Source: CAIWHR01 sp963809965 (lineage in GTDB: Bacteria > Pseudomonadota > Gammaproteobacteria > Burkholderiales > Casimicrobiaceae). Taken from it: 64,000 nucleotides of DNA. Where the stretch lies: contig CAWELU010000008.1 of assembly GCA_963809965.1 (NCBI GenBank), positions 195,877 to 259,876 of the forward strand. Reading direction: 5' to 3'. How positions within the stretch are numbered: the stretch's first letter is position 1; each line of letters starts with the position of its first letter. Below are positions 18,613 through 28,789 of this stretch, piece after piece. The notes under the pieces are model-generated. The model was not told the origin of the DNA. It saw only the letters and a program-made list of their open reading frames with translations, and did no database searches. A program made the position numbers and the translations under genes.

Positions 18613-21105
18613 TCTACCGCTGCTGCGATGAGCGCCGGCGTAATGCCGTTCGGGGCTTCACCGGACTCAACGGCATCGACTTCCTGGAGGTGGTCGACAG
18701 CGACGCCACCTCGGCCGCTGAGCGCCAGCGCAGCTTGCGTGTGCATTTTCTGAAGTCGCCGGCGCCGCCTGCCATTCGCCCCGTAAACGTTGAGATCAGC
18801 GGCGGCGAGCGCATCCGGAATATCACTGCCGACACCGTCAGCTATGACGGTGACGTATTGGTCGTTCACCTCGATCGTAGCGGAGACTTCTCTACCTACA
18901 GGTTGCGGCTGGTCGCCGTGGACGCGCAGGGGAATCCCCTGGACAAGCCGCTGGCCGGACTTGATGTCCTGCTGGCGGCGGTCAATTTCTCTTTCAAAGT
19001 CGAATGCCCGGCCGATTTCGATTGCGAGGCGCCGCCAACATGTCGCGAGCCGGAGCGCGCGATTCCGGAGATCAACTACCTCGCCAAGGACTACGCGAGC
19101 TTCCGTCAGTTGATGCTCGATCGGGTGGCGGTGACGATGCCGCAATGGCAGGAGCGTCACACCGCCGATCTCGGTATCGCGCTGATCGAGACACTCGCGT
19201 ATGTGGGGGACTATCTAAGTTATCGCCAGGACGCCATCGCCACTGAAGCATACCTCGGCACCGCACGCAGTCGCGTATCGGTGCGCCGACACGCGCGGCT
19301 CGTCGACTACCGCATGCACGAAGGCGTCAGCGCACGGGTCTGGCTGCACGTTCCGGTTACGGCCGACACGGCTCTGCCCAAGGGAACGCAGGCGTTCACA
19401 CGGATCGATGGCCTGCAGAACCGGTTCACGCCAGGCTCTTCGGCTCACAACAGTGCGCTCGCTGCGTCGACGGAGGTGTTCGAGACGATGCACGACGCGA
19501 CCCTGTTTGCCACCCACAACGAAATCCGCTTCTATGCATGGGGCAACGCACGCTGCTGTCTCCCGGCCGGTGCGACGAGCGCCACACTGCTGGGAGCCTT
19601 CCCGAAGCTGAAGATCGACGACGTCGTCGTGTTCGAGGAGAACACTCGGTCCAACAACCGGCCTCTCCGCCGATGCGGATCCGACCCATCGCCATGCAGT
19701 GCGCCTCAGCGCAGTAAGGATAAGCGCCGATGCGCTGGGTGGCCAGTTCGCGACGCCGCCGAACACGGGTTCCGTCGCTGTTACCGAGATCGAATGGGTT
19801 GCCGAGGACGCGCTGCCGTTTCCGCTGTGCATTTCCACCGAAGTGAGGTCAGGCAATCTGGAAACACCGGTGGATGGCATCAGCATCGCGCGCGGCAATA
19901 TCGTGCTGGCCGATAACGGCAGAACGACTGCCGCCGACCAGCTGGACCCGGTACCCCGGCCCACGCTGCTGCGTATTCCTTCGCCAGCCCGCGACCACTG
20001 CACCGCGAAGGAGCCCGACCCCGTGCCCCCGCGCTATCGGCCGCGTCTGAAGAATGCCCCGCTCACGCGCGCACTCCCGTACGACCCGCTCGGCAAGTTG
20101 CCGGCAGCCACTGCGATCTATCCGTTCTCGCCGCAAGACGCCGTCGCCGTGATCACCCTCGGAATCAACGGGCAAACCAACGAGACTGTCTGGACCGCGA
20201 TGGGCGATTTGCTCGACAGCACCGAGGACGATCCGCATTTCGCCGTCGAAACGGAGTCGGACGGCACATGCTTCCTGCGCTTCGGTGACGACCGGCACGG
20301 ACTGCGTCCCGCGCCCGACACCGTGTTCCTGGCCACCTACCGCATCGGCAACGGCACGCAAGGCAACGTCGCGTCCGACGCCATCGCTCATATCGCGACC
20401 GATCAGTCGAGCATCCAAGGGGTGCGCAATCCACTCCCGGCGAGGGGCGGAGTGGATCCGGAGAGCATCGAGCACGTGCGCCAGAACGCGCCGTTTGCGT
20501 TCCGCTCTCAGGCGCGCGCGGTCACTGCCGATGACTATGTTGCGGTGGCCGAGCGGTATCCGGGCGTTCAGAAAGCGGCGGCAACGCTGCGCTGGACGGG
20601 CAGCTGGCGCACTGCGTTCCTGACGATCGATCGGCTTGGAGGGCTCCCGGTGGATGCCGATTTCGAGGATGCCATGCGCAGCCATGTCGAGCAGTTCAGA
20701 TTAGCCGGGCACGACATCGAAATCGACGGTCCGCGCTTCGTACCGCTCGAAGTGGAGATGCAGGTTTGTCTCAAACCCGAATATTTCCGCGCCGACGTCA
20801 AGGCAGCGCTGCTCGATGTGTTCAGCAACCGGATCCTGGCGGACGGTCGGCGCGGCCTGTTCCACCCAGACAACCTCACCTTCGCGCAGCCGATCTTCTT
20901 GAGCTCTCTGTATGCGGCGGCGCAAGGGGTGGAAGGCGTGGCGTCGGTCGAGGTGACCACGCTGCAACGCCAGGATCGACCGAACCGCGACGCGTTCGAC
21001 AAAGGTCGGTTGGAGCTCGGCCGCCTGGAGATCGCGCGCCTCGACAATGATCCGACGTTCCCCGACCGCGGCGTGCTCCGCCTTATCCTGCAGGGGGGTA
21101 AATGA
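18609..21105 (+). pseudogene. Baseplate J-like protein (first copy), broken by a single-base insertion
   Basis: Starting at GTG 18609 the first frame reads IYRCCDERRRNAVRGFTGLN, later EINYLAKDYASFRQLMLDRV and LGIALIETLAYVGDYLSYRQ, typical of eCIS gpJ proteins (Afp11-like). After VVVFEE at 19640 similarity jumps to the next frame: TLGPTTGLSADADPTHRHAV, later VRNPLPARGGVDPESIEHVR and ARAVTADDYVAVAERYPGVQ, ending at 21105. One extra base at about 19641 explains the break; restoring it gives about 831 residues. In the particle gpJ forms the baseplate ring. It may be a true mutation or a sequence error. Confidence 0.85.
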
Positions 21106-23948
21106 GCCCCGATGACGCCGACCTGCTCGGCAATTCCGGCGATTGCGGCTGCTGTACGGGTACCGCATGGCAGACACCGGCCAGTGTGTCCAATCGCCCC
21201 GGCCTGAGTGCCGTCGCATACCGCGTCGGTACGCAACCACGCTTCAAGCAGAGCATGCTGACGAGGTTCTCGGCCAGCGCCGGGCTGAAGACGCGTCAGG
21301 ACGATGACTTCAGCATCGCCTTGGCGGACGCATGGGCCACGGTGGCCGACGTGCTCACTTTCTATCAGGAGCGCATCGCCAATGAATCGTATCTGCGCAC
21401 GGCTACCGAGCGTCGCTCTCTGCTCGAGTTGGCGCGTCTCATCGGATACGAGCCCGGCTCCGGAGTAGCCGCGACCGCCTGTCTCGCATTCACTCTGGAA
21501 AGCGCGCCCGGGGCACCGGCCCAGGCTGCGGCGCCGGTCACCATCGATGTGGGTACCCGGCTGCAGAGCATTCCAGGACCGGGTGAGAAGCCGCAGACGT
21601 TCGAGACAGTCGAGAAGATCACGGCACGCGTGGAGTGGAATGCCATCAGGCCACGCATGCAGGAACGACATCCGATTCCGCTTCCCGACGATCCCGAGCG
21701 GCTGTATCTGCAAGGTAGCGCAACCAACCTTCAGCCCGGCGATACGCTCCTGATCACACCCGACGACAGCCGCAAGCCCGTGCAGTTTCAGCGTATCGTC
21801 GAAGTCGTGCCGGACGCCACCCGCCAGCGCACCAGTGTGCGCGTGAGCTCGCTTCAGGCCGTCCCTCCAGCACCGCCGCCGTTCACCCTCTGGACCCGCA
21901 TCATCCGCCTGGTGCCACGCGCCCGGCAATTTACGCTGGGCACACGACTAATGAGCCAGTTGACCGCACCGGTAGCCGACGACGCACCGGCGGATGCGGC
22001 ACGGCGCCTCGAAAGCCTGCGCCCGTTCAGCGTCGCGAGCAATCGCAATGCCGGCGTGAGCACCGCGCTCACGCCAGTCAGCACTTCGATGTCGGAGTCG
22101 ATCAGCGGTATCGCGCACGCTCCAGCCCGGGTCATTCTGCGCGCCGCGCAGTTTGCAGGCGTGGGACGCATCATCGGCTTTCAGCCGAAGGCGATCTTCA
22201 AGAACCTCGTGACCACGCGCCCTCCACCTTCGGGCGTGATGGCGATGCGCCAGCGTGCTTCGCTGTTCGGCCACAACGCCCCCGACTTCCGCAGCATGCC
22301 GGACAACGTCAGAGCAAACAACGGCGGCACGGGAAGCGCAGACTGGCCGGCGCCAACGGACGACGCGATCAACCTGGACACGGTGCACAAACAGATCGTC
22401 GCTGGCAGCTGGGCGGTGGTGCAATGGCCGGGCGACTTGCCCGGCGCGCTGACGGTCGCGAAGGTCGCTTCGGTGGTAGAGAGCGGTGCGGTCGGTTACA
22501 CCCTGAGCGCCAAGGTCACGCGCATCGGCCTGCAAGCGGTGTCGGGTCAGGAGAAGACCGCCCCGTCCAGCATGGATGACGTGCGCAAGGCCACCGTCTT
22601 TGCGCAGAGCGAAACGCTTCCGCTGGCGCCGTTGCCGATCGAGGATCCGGTCGCCGGCACGCAGATCGACCTGGAAACCTGGGTCGACGGCCTGACCGAA
22701 GGCCAGACCATCATCGTTTGCGGCGAGCTCGCGCTTTCTGCCGGTAACGAAGCGTGCGAATACGCGACCATCGCGGCGGTCGAGCACGTCGTGGAAGCTG
22801 ACGGTTACAGCAGGATCACTCTGGCCACCGCCCTCAAGCAAGCGTACGTTAGAGCGAGCGTGACGATCTATGCCAACGTGGCGCGCGCCACCCACGGGGA
22901 AACCGTGAACGAGGCGATCGGCAGCGGCGATCCCAGCCACCCCTATCAGCGCTTCGTTCTGCGTCACTCCCCATTGACTTATGTCAGTTCGCCGTCCCCG
23001 AGCGGAGCCGAGTCTACGCTCGAAGTGCGCGTCAACGACCTCGAGTGGCACGAGGTCCCGTCGTTCCTCGGCAACGGACCAACCGATCGCGTGTACACGA
23101 CCCGGCGTGGTGACGACGGTCTGACCGCAGTCCAATTCGGCGACGGAAGGACCGGTGCTTGCCCGCCGACCGGCGCGGAAAATGTGCGAGCTACCTATCG
23201 CAAGGGCATTGGGTTGGACGGCAATGTCGACGCAGGCAAGCTCACGCTTCTGCTCACGCGCCCGCTGGGCGTGCGCAGCGTGACCAACCCGGTCCCGGCG
23301 AACGGGGGCGCCGAAGCCGACACCGCCGACGACATTCGCCGCAACGCCCCCCTTGCAATCATGACCCTGGACCGGGTGGTCTCGCTCCAGGATTACGAAG
23401 ACTTTGCGCGTGCCTTCGCCGGAATTGCCAAAGCCCGGGCCGATTGGGCCTGGAGCGGTCAGACACGGGGTGTGCTGATCACTGTAGCCGGACCCCACGG
23501 TGCGGACATCGACGAGAGCAGCGCCATTCACAGCAACCTGGTGGCGGCGATTCAGCAGTCAGGCGACGCGCTAGTGCCCGTGCGGCTCCTGTCCTATCGC
23601 CTCGCGCTGTTCCAACTGAGTGCCACCATCACCATCGACCCGGACTACGCCATCGACGCGGTACTCGGTGCCGTGGAACAGGCGTTGCGCATCCAGTTCG
23701 GCTTTGATGTCCGAGATTTCGCGCAAGCAACCGCCTTGAGTGAAGTCACTGCAGCGGCGCAAGCGGTAGTTGGCGCAGTCGGGGTGCATATCACTCAGCT
23801 CGAGCGGCTCGATGGCGTGGGCGGCGAGGGACTGCTTGCACTGCTGCCAGCGGCGGCTTCCCAGATCAGCGCCGATGGCACGAGCCTCGCAGCCGAGTTG
23901 CTCACGCTGGATCCCGGTCCAATTCAGCTGGCGGGGGTACGACCGTGA
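21102..23948 (+). CDS. Baseplate J-like protein (second copy, Afp12-like)
   Basis: A 948-residue intact homologue of large eCIS baseplate proteins. N-terminal blocks: TRFSASAGLKTRQDDDFSIA, ALADAWATVADVLTFYQERI, ANESYLRTATERRSLLELAR. The C-terminal gpJ core has FGDGRTGACPPTGAENVRAT, NPVPANGGAEADTADDIRRN and DRVVSLQDYEDFARAFAGIA. It pairs with the preceding gpJ to build the wedge and overlaps neighbours by four bases on each side. Unlike the first copy it is unbroken. Confidence 0.87.
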   Translation: MSPDDADLLGNSGDCGCCTGTAWQTPASVSNRPGLSAVAYRVGTQPRFKQSMLTRFSASAGLKTRQDDDFSIALADAWATVADVLTFYQERIANESYLRTATERRSLLELARLIGYEPGSGVAATACLAFTLESAPGAPAQAAAPVTIDVGTRLQSIPGPGEKPQTFETVEKITARVEWNAIRPRMQERHPIPLPDDPERLYLQGSATNLQPGDTLLITPDDSRKPVQFQRIVEVVPDATRQRTSVRVSSLQAVPPAPPPFTLWTRIIRLVPRARQFTLGTRLMSQLTAPVADDAPADAARRLESLRPFSVASNRNAGVSTALTPVSTSMSESISGIAHAPARVILRAAQFAGVGRIIGFQPKAIFKNLVTTRPPPSGVMAMRQRASLFGHNAPDFRSMPDNVRANNGGTGSADWPAPTDDAINLDTVHKQIVAGSWAVVQWPGDLPGALTVAKVASVVESGAVGYTLSAKVTRIGLQAVSGQEKTAPSSMDDVRKATVFAQSETLPLAPLPIEDPVAGTQIDLETWVDGLTEGQTIIVCGELALSAGNEACEYATIAAVEHVVEADGYSRITLATALKQAYVRASVTIYANVARATHGETVNEAIGSGDPSHPYQRFVLRHSPLTYVSSPSPSGAESTLEVRVNDLEWHEVPSFLGNGPTDRVYTTRRGDDGLTAVQFGDGRTGACPPTGAENVRATYRKGIGLDGNVDAGKLTLLLTRPLGVRSVTNPVPANGGAEADTADDIRRNAPLAIMTLDRVVSLQDYEDFARAFAGIAKARADWAWSGQTRGVLITVAGPHGADIDESSAIHSNLVAAIQQSGDALVPVRLLSYRLALFQLSATITIDPDYAIDAVLGAVEQALRIQFGFDVRDFAQATALSEVTAAAQAVVGAVGVHITQLERLDGVGGEGLLALLPAAASQISADGTSLAAELLTLDPGPIQLAGVRP

Positions 23949-25966
23949 GTCTCAACGTCGAAAAACTGACGGGCCTTCTGCCCGCAATCTATCGTCTGCG
24001 TGATGCCGAACAGGGCGGCGCCTTGCGCGCACTGCTCTCGGCCATCGCGGGCGAGATAGCGGTACTGGAGGAGGATCTGGCGCAGTTGTACGACGATCAG
24101 TTCATCGAGACCTGTGCCGAGTGGGTCGTCCCCTACCTCGGCGATTTGATCGGCTACCGTGCGTTACATGGACTGACCGCGAGCGTGAGCAGTCCTCGCG
24201 CCGAAGTCGCCAATACCATCCGATTCCGCCGGCGCAAGGGCGCCGCGGCAATGCTCGAAGACCTCGCGCGCGACGTGACGGGCTGGGATGCGGCGGTCAT
24301 AGAGATTTTCACGCAACTCGCGACCACGCAATACCTGAATCATGTGCGCCCGGACAACCTGGCCATCGCCAACATCAGGGACGCGCGGTCGCTGGAACAG
24401 ATTAACCGCCCTTTCGACAAAGTGACGCGGACGGTCGATGTGCGCAACATCGGCAGCGGCCGCGGGCGCTACAACATTTCGAATGTCGCCGTTTTCCTCT
24501 GGCGCCTGCGTGCAGTGCCATTGACCAACTCGCCTGCCCTGCGTGTGGACGATCGGCGCTATCTGTTCAACCCACTCGGCCGCAACATGCAACTCTACGC
24601 GCGCTCCGTGCACGACCAGGATTTCTCCACGCGGGTAGCGCCCGGCGAGGTCGCCGATCCAATTACCCGGCGTGCACTGGACCAGGATCTGCAGCTTCCG
24701 CCCGACCGCCAAGTGTACTTCGGCGCGGGGAAGAGCCTCGATATCAGCGGCGTCACCGCCGACAAGTTGCACGTATGCGACCTCTCCGATCTTGGCCAGG
24801 GCTGGGCGCACAAGCCTGCCGCGGGCACCGTCGCCATCGATCCCGTACTCGGACGGATCGCTTTTGCCGAAGCGCCGGCCGCTGCTCCGCTGGTCTCGTA
24901 CCACTACGCGACGAGCGCGAATCTCGGAGGCGGCGAATACGATCGCGAAGATTCGATCGATCCACTGCTCGCACCGGTCCAGAAGGTGCCCGCGCCCCAA
25001 GCCACCATCCAGGGAGCCCTCAACGCGGTGACCAACGGCGGCGCGGTCGAGATCGGCAACAGCGGTCGCTACGCCGAAAGACTCAGGATAAGCGTGCTTG
25101 CTGCGGCACGGGTCGAGCTGCGCGCCGCAGATCACACCCGACCCGCCATCGCGCTAAGCGGCGAGATGACAATCACTGGCGAGAACGCAGCCGAAGTGAC
25201 GCTGAGTGGCTTGGTCGTCAGCGGCGGCACGCTGCGCGTGGTCGAGACCGCAGGCCATGGGCGGTTGCAACGCCTGCGGCTCGTGCATTGCACGCTCGTC
25301 CCCGGCCTCGCGCTGACGCCGGACGGCGCAGCGCTGCAACCCGCCGCCCCCAGCCTAGTGGTCGAGACCGCCGACACTGTCGTGGAGATCGACGACTGCG
25401 TCGTAGGTGCCTTGCGTGTGACAGATGCAGCTCATGTCACGATCGCCGACTCCATCGTCGATGCCACCACGGACAGCGGCGTCGCCTATGCCGGGCTCGA
25501 CGGCAAGGCCGGTGGGGCGGCGCTCACCATCGAGAACAGCACCGTGATCGGGAAGGTGCATGCGGCGGCGCTGGAGCACGTCTCCAACGTGCTCTTCTTT
25601 GCGCGCCAGGTTGCCGGTGACGGCTTTACCGGGCCAGTCGTGTCCGACCGCAGGCAGGGAGGCTGCGTGCGCTTCAGCTTTGTGCCGGTCGGCGCACGCG
25701 TGCCGCGCCGCTATCGGTGCCAACCCGCGAGTGATGCCGATGCCGTGCTCGTGACGCCTGTCTTCACATCCACGCGCTACGGCGATCCGGGCTATTGTCA
25801 ATTGAGCGAACGCTCCGGTCCCGAGATCACACAAGGCGCGGACGATCAAGCGGAGATGGGCGCGTTCCACCACCTCCTTCAGGCACAACGCGAAACCAAC
25901 TTACGCGTGCGGCTGAACGAGTATCTGCGCTTCGGTCTGGATGCCGGCATCGTTTACGCGAGCTAA
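23945..25966 (+). CDS. Tail protein I-like baseplate protein with beta-helix insert
   Basis: A 673-residue protein starting at GTG. The N-terminus (LTGLLPAIYRLRD, EEDLAQLYDDQFIETCAEWV, VPYLGDLIGYRALHG) matches P2 gpI-like wedge proteins that cap the outer baseplate. From about residue 345 to 550 the sequence becomes a repeated short beta-strand pattern (GGAVEIGNSGRYAERLRISV, TITGENAAEVTLSGLVVSGG, AHVTIADSIVDATTDSGVAY) typical of a right-handed beta-helix. This long insert may project outward and could act as a receptor-binding element. Confidence 0.78.
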   Translation: MSLNVEKLTGLLPAIYRLRDAEQGGALRALLSAIAGEIAVLEEDLAQLYDDQFIETCAEWVVPYLGDLIGYRALHGLTASVSSPRAEVANTIRFRRRKGAAAMLEDLARDVTGWDAAVIEIFTQLATTQYLNHVRPDNLAIANIRDARSLEQINRPFDKVTRTVDVRNIGSGRGRYNISNVAVFLWRLRAVPLTNSPALRVDDRRYLFNPLGRNMQLYARSVHDQDFSTRVAPGEVADPITRRALDQDLQLPPDRQVYFGAGKSLDISGVTADKLHVCDLSDLGQGWAHKPAAGTVAIDPVLGRIAFAEAPAAAPLVSYHYATSANLGGGEYDREDSIDPLLAPVQKVPAPQATIQGALNAVTNGGAVEIGNSGRYAERLRISVLAAARVELRAADHTRPAIALSGEMTITGENAAEVTLSGLVVSGGTLRVVETAGHGRLQRLRLVHCTLVPGLALTPDGAALQPAAPSLVVETADTVVEIDDCVVGALRVTDAAHVTIADSIVDATTDSGVAYAGLDGKAGGAALTIENSTVIGKVHAAALEHVSNVLFFARQVAGDGFTGPVVSDRRQGGCVRFSFVPVGARVPRRYRCQPASDADAVLVTPVFTSTRYGDPGYCQLSERSGPEITQGADDQAEMGAFHHLLQAQRETNLRVRLNEYLRFGLDAGIVYAS

Positions 25967-25990
25967 CTCAGATTACCGAGGAGAACTGCG

Positions 25991-28789
25991 ATGAAGGGCG
26001 ATTTCACCCGCGACCTGTTCGATCCCACCAGGCATTACAGCGGGGTCCTGATGCAACAGGGTCGCGTCCAGCTGGACGCGGACTGGAACGATCAGGATGG
26101 CATCCAGCGGTATCGTGCCGAGGTCGCTGCCCGGGACGTGATCGGCGCCTCCGGCGGCCCATTCGAGAACGGCGGCTTTGCGATCCAGGTCGCCAACAAC
26201 AACACCCTCGTCATCGGTCAAGGGCGCTACTACGTCGACGGGATCCTGTGCGAGAACGAGCAGGACGTGAGCTTTGACCGGCAGCCCGACTTCCCCAACC
26301 CGCCCGCGCTGGCGCAGCTCTTCGGCAGCAACAAGCTCGGCATCGTATATCTCGATGTGTGGGCGCGTCACATCAGTGCCCTCGAGGATCCTGCGCTTCG
26401 CGAGGTGGCGCTGGGCGGCGCGGACACCACCACCCGACTGAAAACCGTATGGCAGGTGAAAGTGCTGCCGGTCGCTTCACAACATCCGGATGTCGTGAAC
26501 AACGACGATCCGTTTCCCGAATGGGATGCGCTCGTCGTACCCGGCACGGGTGGCTTGAGCGCCAGGGCGCAGCCATTGGCGCAGGGCCAGCAAGGGCCCT
26601 GCCTCCTGACGCCGAACGCCGGTTACCGCAGGCTCGAGAACCAGTTGTATCGTGTGGAGGTACACAAGGGCGGCGCGCTAGGCGTAAGCGGACAACAGGC
26701 GCCGACCTTCAAGTGGTCGCGCGACAACGGAACCGTGGTTACCAGCATCGAGAAGTTCAACGGGCAGGAGCTCACGCTGCACGATGTCGGGCGCGATGAA
26801 GTGCTTGGCTTCGCCGCCGGCCGGCTCGTCGAGGTGGTCGACGATGCACAGGAGCTCAGTGGCTCGCCCGGGCAACTCCTTACGATCACCAAAGTCAACG
26901 CCGCGACACGCATTGCAACCCTGAGCGGTGCGCCGGCCGTCGTCGATGCCTCACGCCATCCCCGGCTGCGGCGGTGGGACGGTGCGAGCGAGTTGCCGGT
27001 ATCGATACCGGGCACAAACGAAGGCTTCATCCCGCTCGAAGATGGCGTCGAGGTCAAATTTTCGAACGGTACATTCAGGACCGGCGATTACTGGCAAATC
27101 CCGGCGCGCACGGCGACCGCCGATATCGAATGGCCGTTCACCGCACCGCAGCCGGTGCGCGGCGTCCTGCATCACTACGCTAGGCTCGCCTTCTTGCGGT
27201 TGAATGACGACGGCACCCCGCAGCCGCCGCAGGATGCGAGGCGTATCTTCCGCCCGCTCACTCCAACTCCGCTAGCGCTCCACGTGAAGGGCATCAACTG
27301 GCCCAACGATGACTTCGTCGTGCTCGAAACGCTGACGCAAAGCAACGTCGGGCTGCGCATCCTTCTGGACAGCACGTTCAATCCGAACACGGTCAACTCG
27401 TCGACCATGGTCGTGACGCTGGAAACGGTGTTGCCCGCTACGCCGCCCAAACCGAACAGCTTTCTGCACGTCGACACGGTCCTCGCCGGGCAGGTCACCC
27501 TGGATCCCTCGGTGCAAGCCAATCCCGACCCGGCAACGATCCGCACGATCGTGTGGAAGCTGCCGCCCGCATTCGATGATCTGAACGCGCTACTGGCTCA
27601 GGCCGTCGACTTACCACGGGTCCGCGTCCGGCTCAATGGCAGTGCAATATGGAGCGACGATGGCGCCCGGCTGCGTTATCTCGACGGACACTCCTACGGG
27701 AGGCCGGGGCGGCGCGCCGACGACAACAGCTTTCGTGTTGATCTGGGACTGCCGACCGGCACCGACGCCTTGGCGAGCGACTTCGAAAGCTGGTTCTTTC
27801 TGAAGAAGATCATTCCTCCCGCCACCCTCATAGCACTGACTTTGACTGGAAAAGTTGTCGCCGGCGGGACCATCCAGGCAGTTGCGCAGCTCGACCGCGC
27901 TGCGTTGGCAGACACTTCGATCGCCCTCTCCAATAGCAACCCCGAAGCCGTTACCGTACCGGCATCGGTCGTCATCCCGGCTGGAAAGGACCAAACCCAG
28001 TTGCAGTTGACGACCGCAGCGAATCTGGGCGTAACGACCCAGGTCAAGATCGATGCGAGGCTGGGCACCTCAACGGCATCGGGCACGTTCACGGTCGAGG
28101 TAGTCGGCGTGGGCGTGACGCCTCCCCAAGCTTCTCTGTTCACTGACCGCCAGCAGCAATTCTCTGCGCTTGTCACGGGAACCGACAACACTGCGGTGAA
28201 CTGGAGCGTGGCCGGCGGCGGCAGCGTCACCTCCACCGGCATCTATACGGCGCCGGGCGTGGCGGGAACCTTCCAGGTGATCGCTACCAGCGTCGAGGAC
28301 AGCAGAAAGGCCGCCTCGAGCCAGGTCGTCGTCACGGTGAAGCCCAAGGAAGGCAAAGAAAGCAAAGATGCCAAGGAGACGAGGAAAGAGTTCGTCAAGG
28401 AGAAGGAGATCCGGACGGAGAAAGTCGCCGACACGAAGTTGAGAGAGGTCATCGGCACCGGTGTCCTCACCCCGATTCGCACAGCCCCGGACGCCGCGAC
28501 GGCCGGCACTGGTCAGCCGTTCATTCAAGCGGCCGAGCGGCCCGTGCTGGACGGTAGCGTCGCTTCGGCGCCGGAACCGGAGGCGAAGGCGGATGCACAA
28601 ACACCGGTTGCGCAAGAGCCGAATGCGCAAGTGCCGGCTGTGAAAAAGCCGCTCGCCAAGAAGCCGGTTGCGAAAAAGACGCTTGCGAAAAAGACGCTTG
28701 CGAAAAAGACGCCTCCGAAAAAGCCGGCTGCCAAGAAAGCTGCGCCCGGCAAGAGTCCGCGTCGGCGCGCATCGGACGGCGGGAAGTAG
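25991..28789 (+). CDS. DUF6519 eCIS protein with Ig-like region and lysine-rich tail
   Basis: A 932-residue protein with an AGGAG site. The N-terminus (MKGDFTRDLFDPTRHYSGVL, MQQGRVQLDADWNDQ) is the hallmark of DUF6519 proteins found in eCIS loci. Residues about 610-790 form one or two Ig-like/BIG2-type beta domains (SLFTDRQQQFSALVTGTDNT, then GGGSVTSTGIYTAPGVAGTF). After about 790 it is charged (KEGKESKDAKETRKE) and ends in a histone H1-like lysine/alanine/proline tail (AKKTLAKKTLAKKTPPKKPA). It may be a fibre or baseplate-attached adhesin; the basic tail is unusual. A one-base junction follows to the next gene. Confidence 0.75.
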   Translation: MKGDFTRDLFDPTRHYSGVLMQQGRVQLDADWNDQDGIQRYRAEVAARDVIGASGGPFENGGFAIQVANNNTLVIGQGRYYVDGILCENEQDVSFDRQPDFPNPPALAQLFGSNKLGIVYLDVWARHISALEDPALREVALGGADTTTRLKTVWQVKVLPVASQHPDVVNNDDPFPEWDALVVPGTGGLSARAQPLAQGQQGPCLLTPNAGYRRLENQLYRVEVHKGGALGVSGQQAPTFKWSRDNGTVVTSIEKFNGQELTLHDVGRDEVLGFAAGRLVEVVDDAQELSGSPGQLLTITKVNAATRIATLSGAPAVVDASRHPRLRRWDGASELPVSIPGTNEGFIPLEDGVEVKFSNGTFRTGDYWQIPARTATADIEWPFTAPQPVRGVLHHYARLAFLRLNDDGTPQPPQDARRIFRPLTPTPLALHVKGINWPNDDFVVLETLTQSNVGLRILLDSTFNPNTVNSSTMVVTLETVLPATPPKPNSFLHVDTVLAGQVTLDPSVQANPDPATIRTIVWKLPPAFDDLNALLAQAVDLPRVRVRLNGSAIWSDDGARLRYLDGHSYGRPGRRADDNSFRVDLGLPTGTDALASDFESWFFLKKIIPPATLIALTLTGKVVAGGTIQAVAQLDRAALADTSIALSNSNPEAVTVPASVVIPAGKDQTQLQLTTAANLGVTTQVKIDARLGTSTASGTFTVEVVGVGVTPPQASLFTDRQQQFSALVTGTDNTAVNWSVAGGGSVTSTGIYTAPGVAGTFQVIATSVEDSRKAASSQVVVTVKPKEGKESKDAKETRKEFVKEKEIRTEKVADTKLREVIGTGVLTPIRTAPDAATAGTGQPFIQAAERPVLDGSVASAPEPEAKADAQTPVAQEPNAQVPAVKKPLAKKPVAKKTLAKKTLAKKTPPKKPAAKKAAPGKSPRRRASDGGK
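28670..28714 (+). repeat. Three tandem 15-base repeats encoding AKKTL/AKKTP
   Basis: Units at 28670-28684, 28685-28699 and 28700-28714; the first two are identical (GCGAAAAAGACGCTT) and the third differs at two bases. They encode the basic pentapeptide repeat in the DUF6519 C-terminus, so its length can change by slippage without a frameshift. Confidence 0.85.

Noticed and set aside
19635..19650. Programmed ribosomal frameshift in gpJ
   Set aside because: No slippery heptamer, stop-codon context or downstream pseudoknot is apparent at GAGGAGAACACT; a simple insertion explains it.
28400..28789. Lysine-rich tail as a separate histone-like gene
   Set aside because: It is continuous in frame with DUF6519, without its own start and ribosome site.
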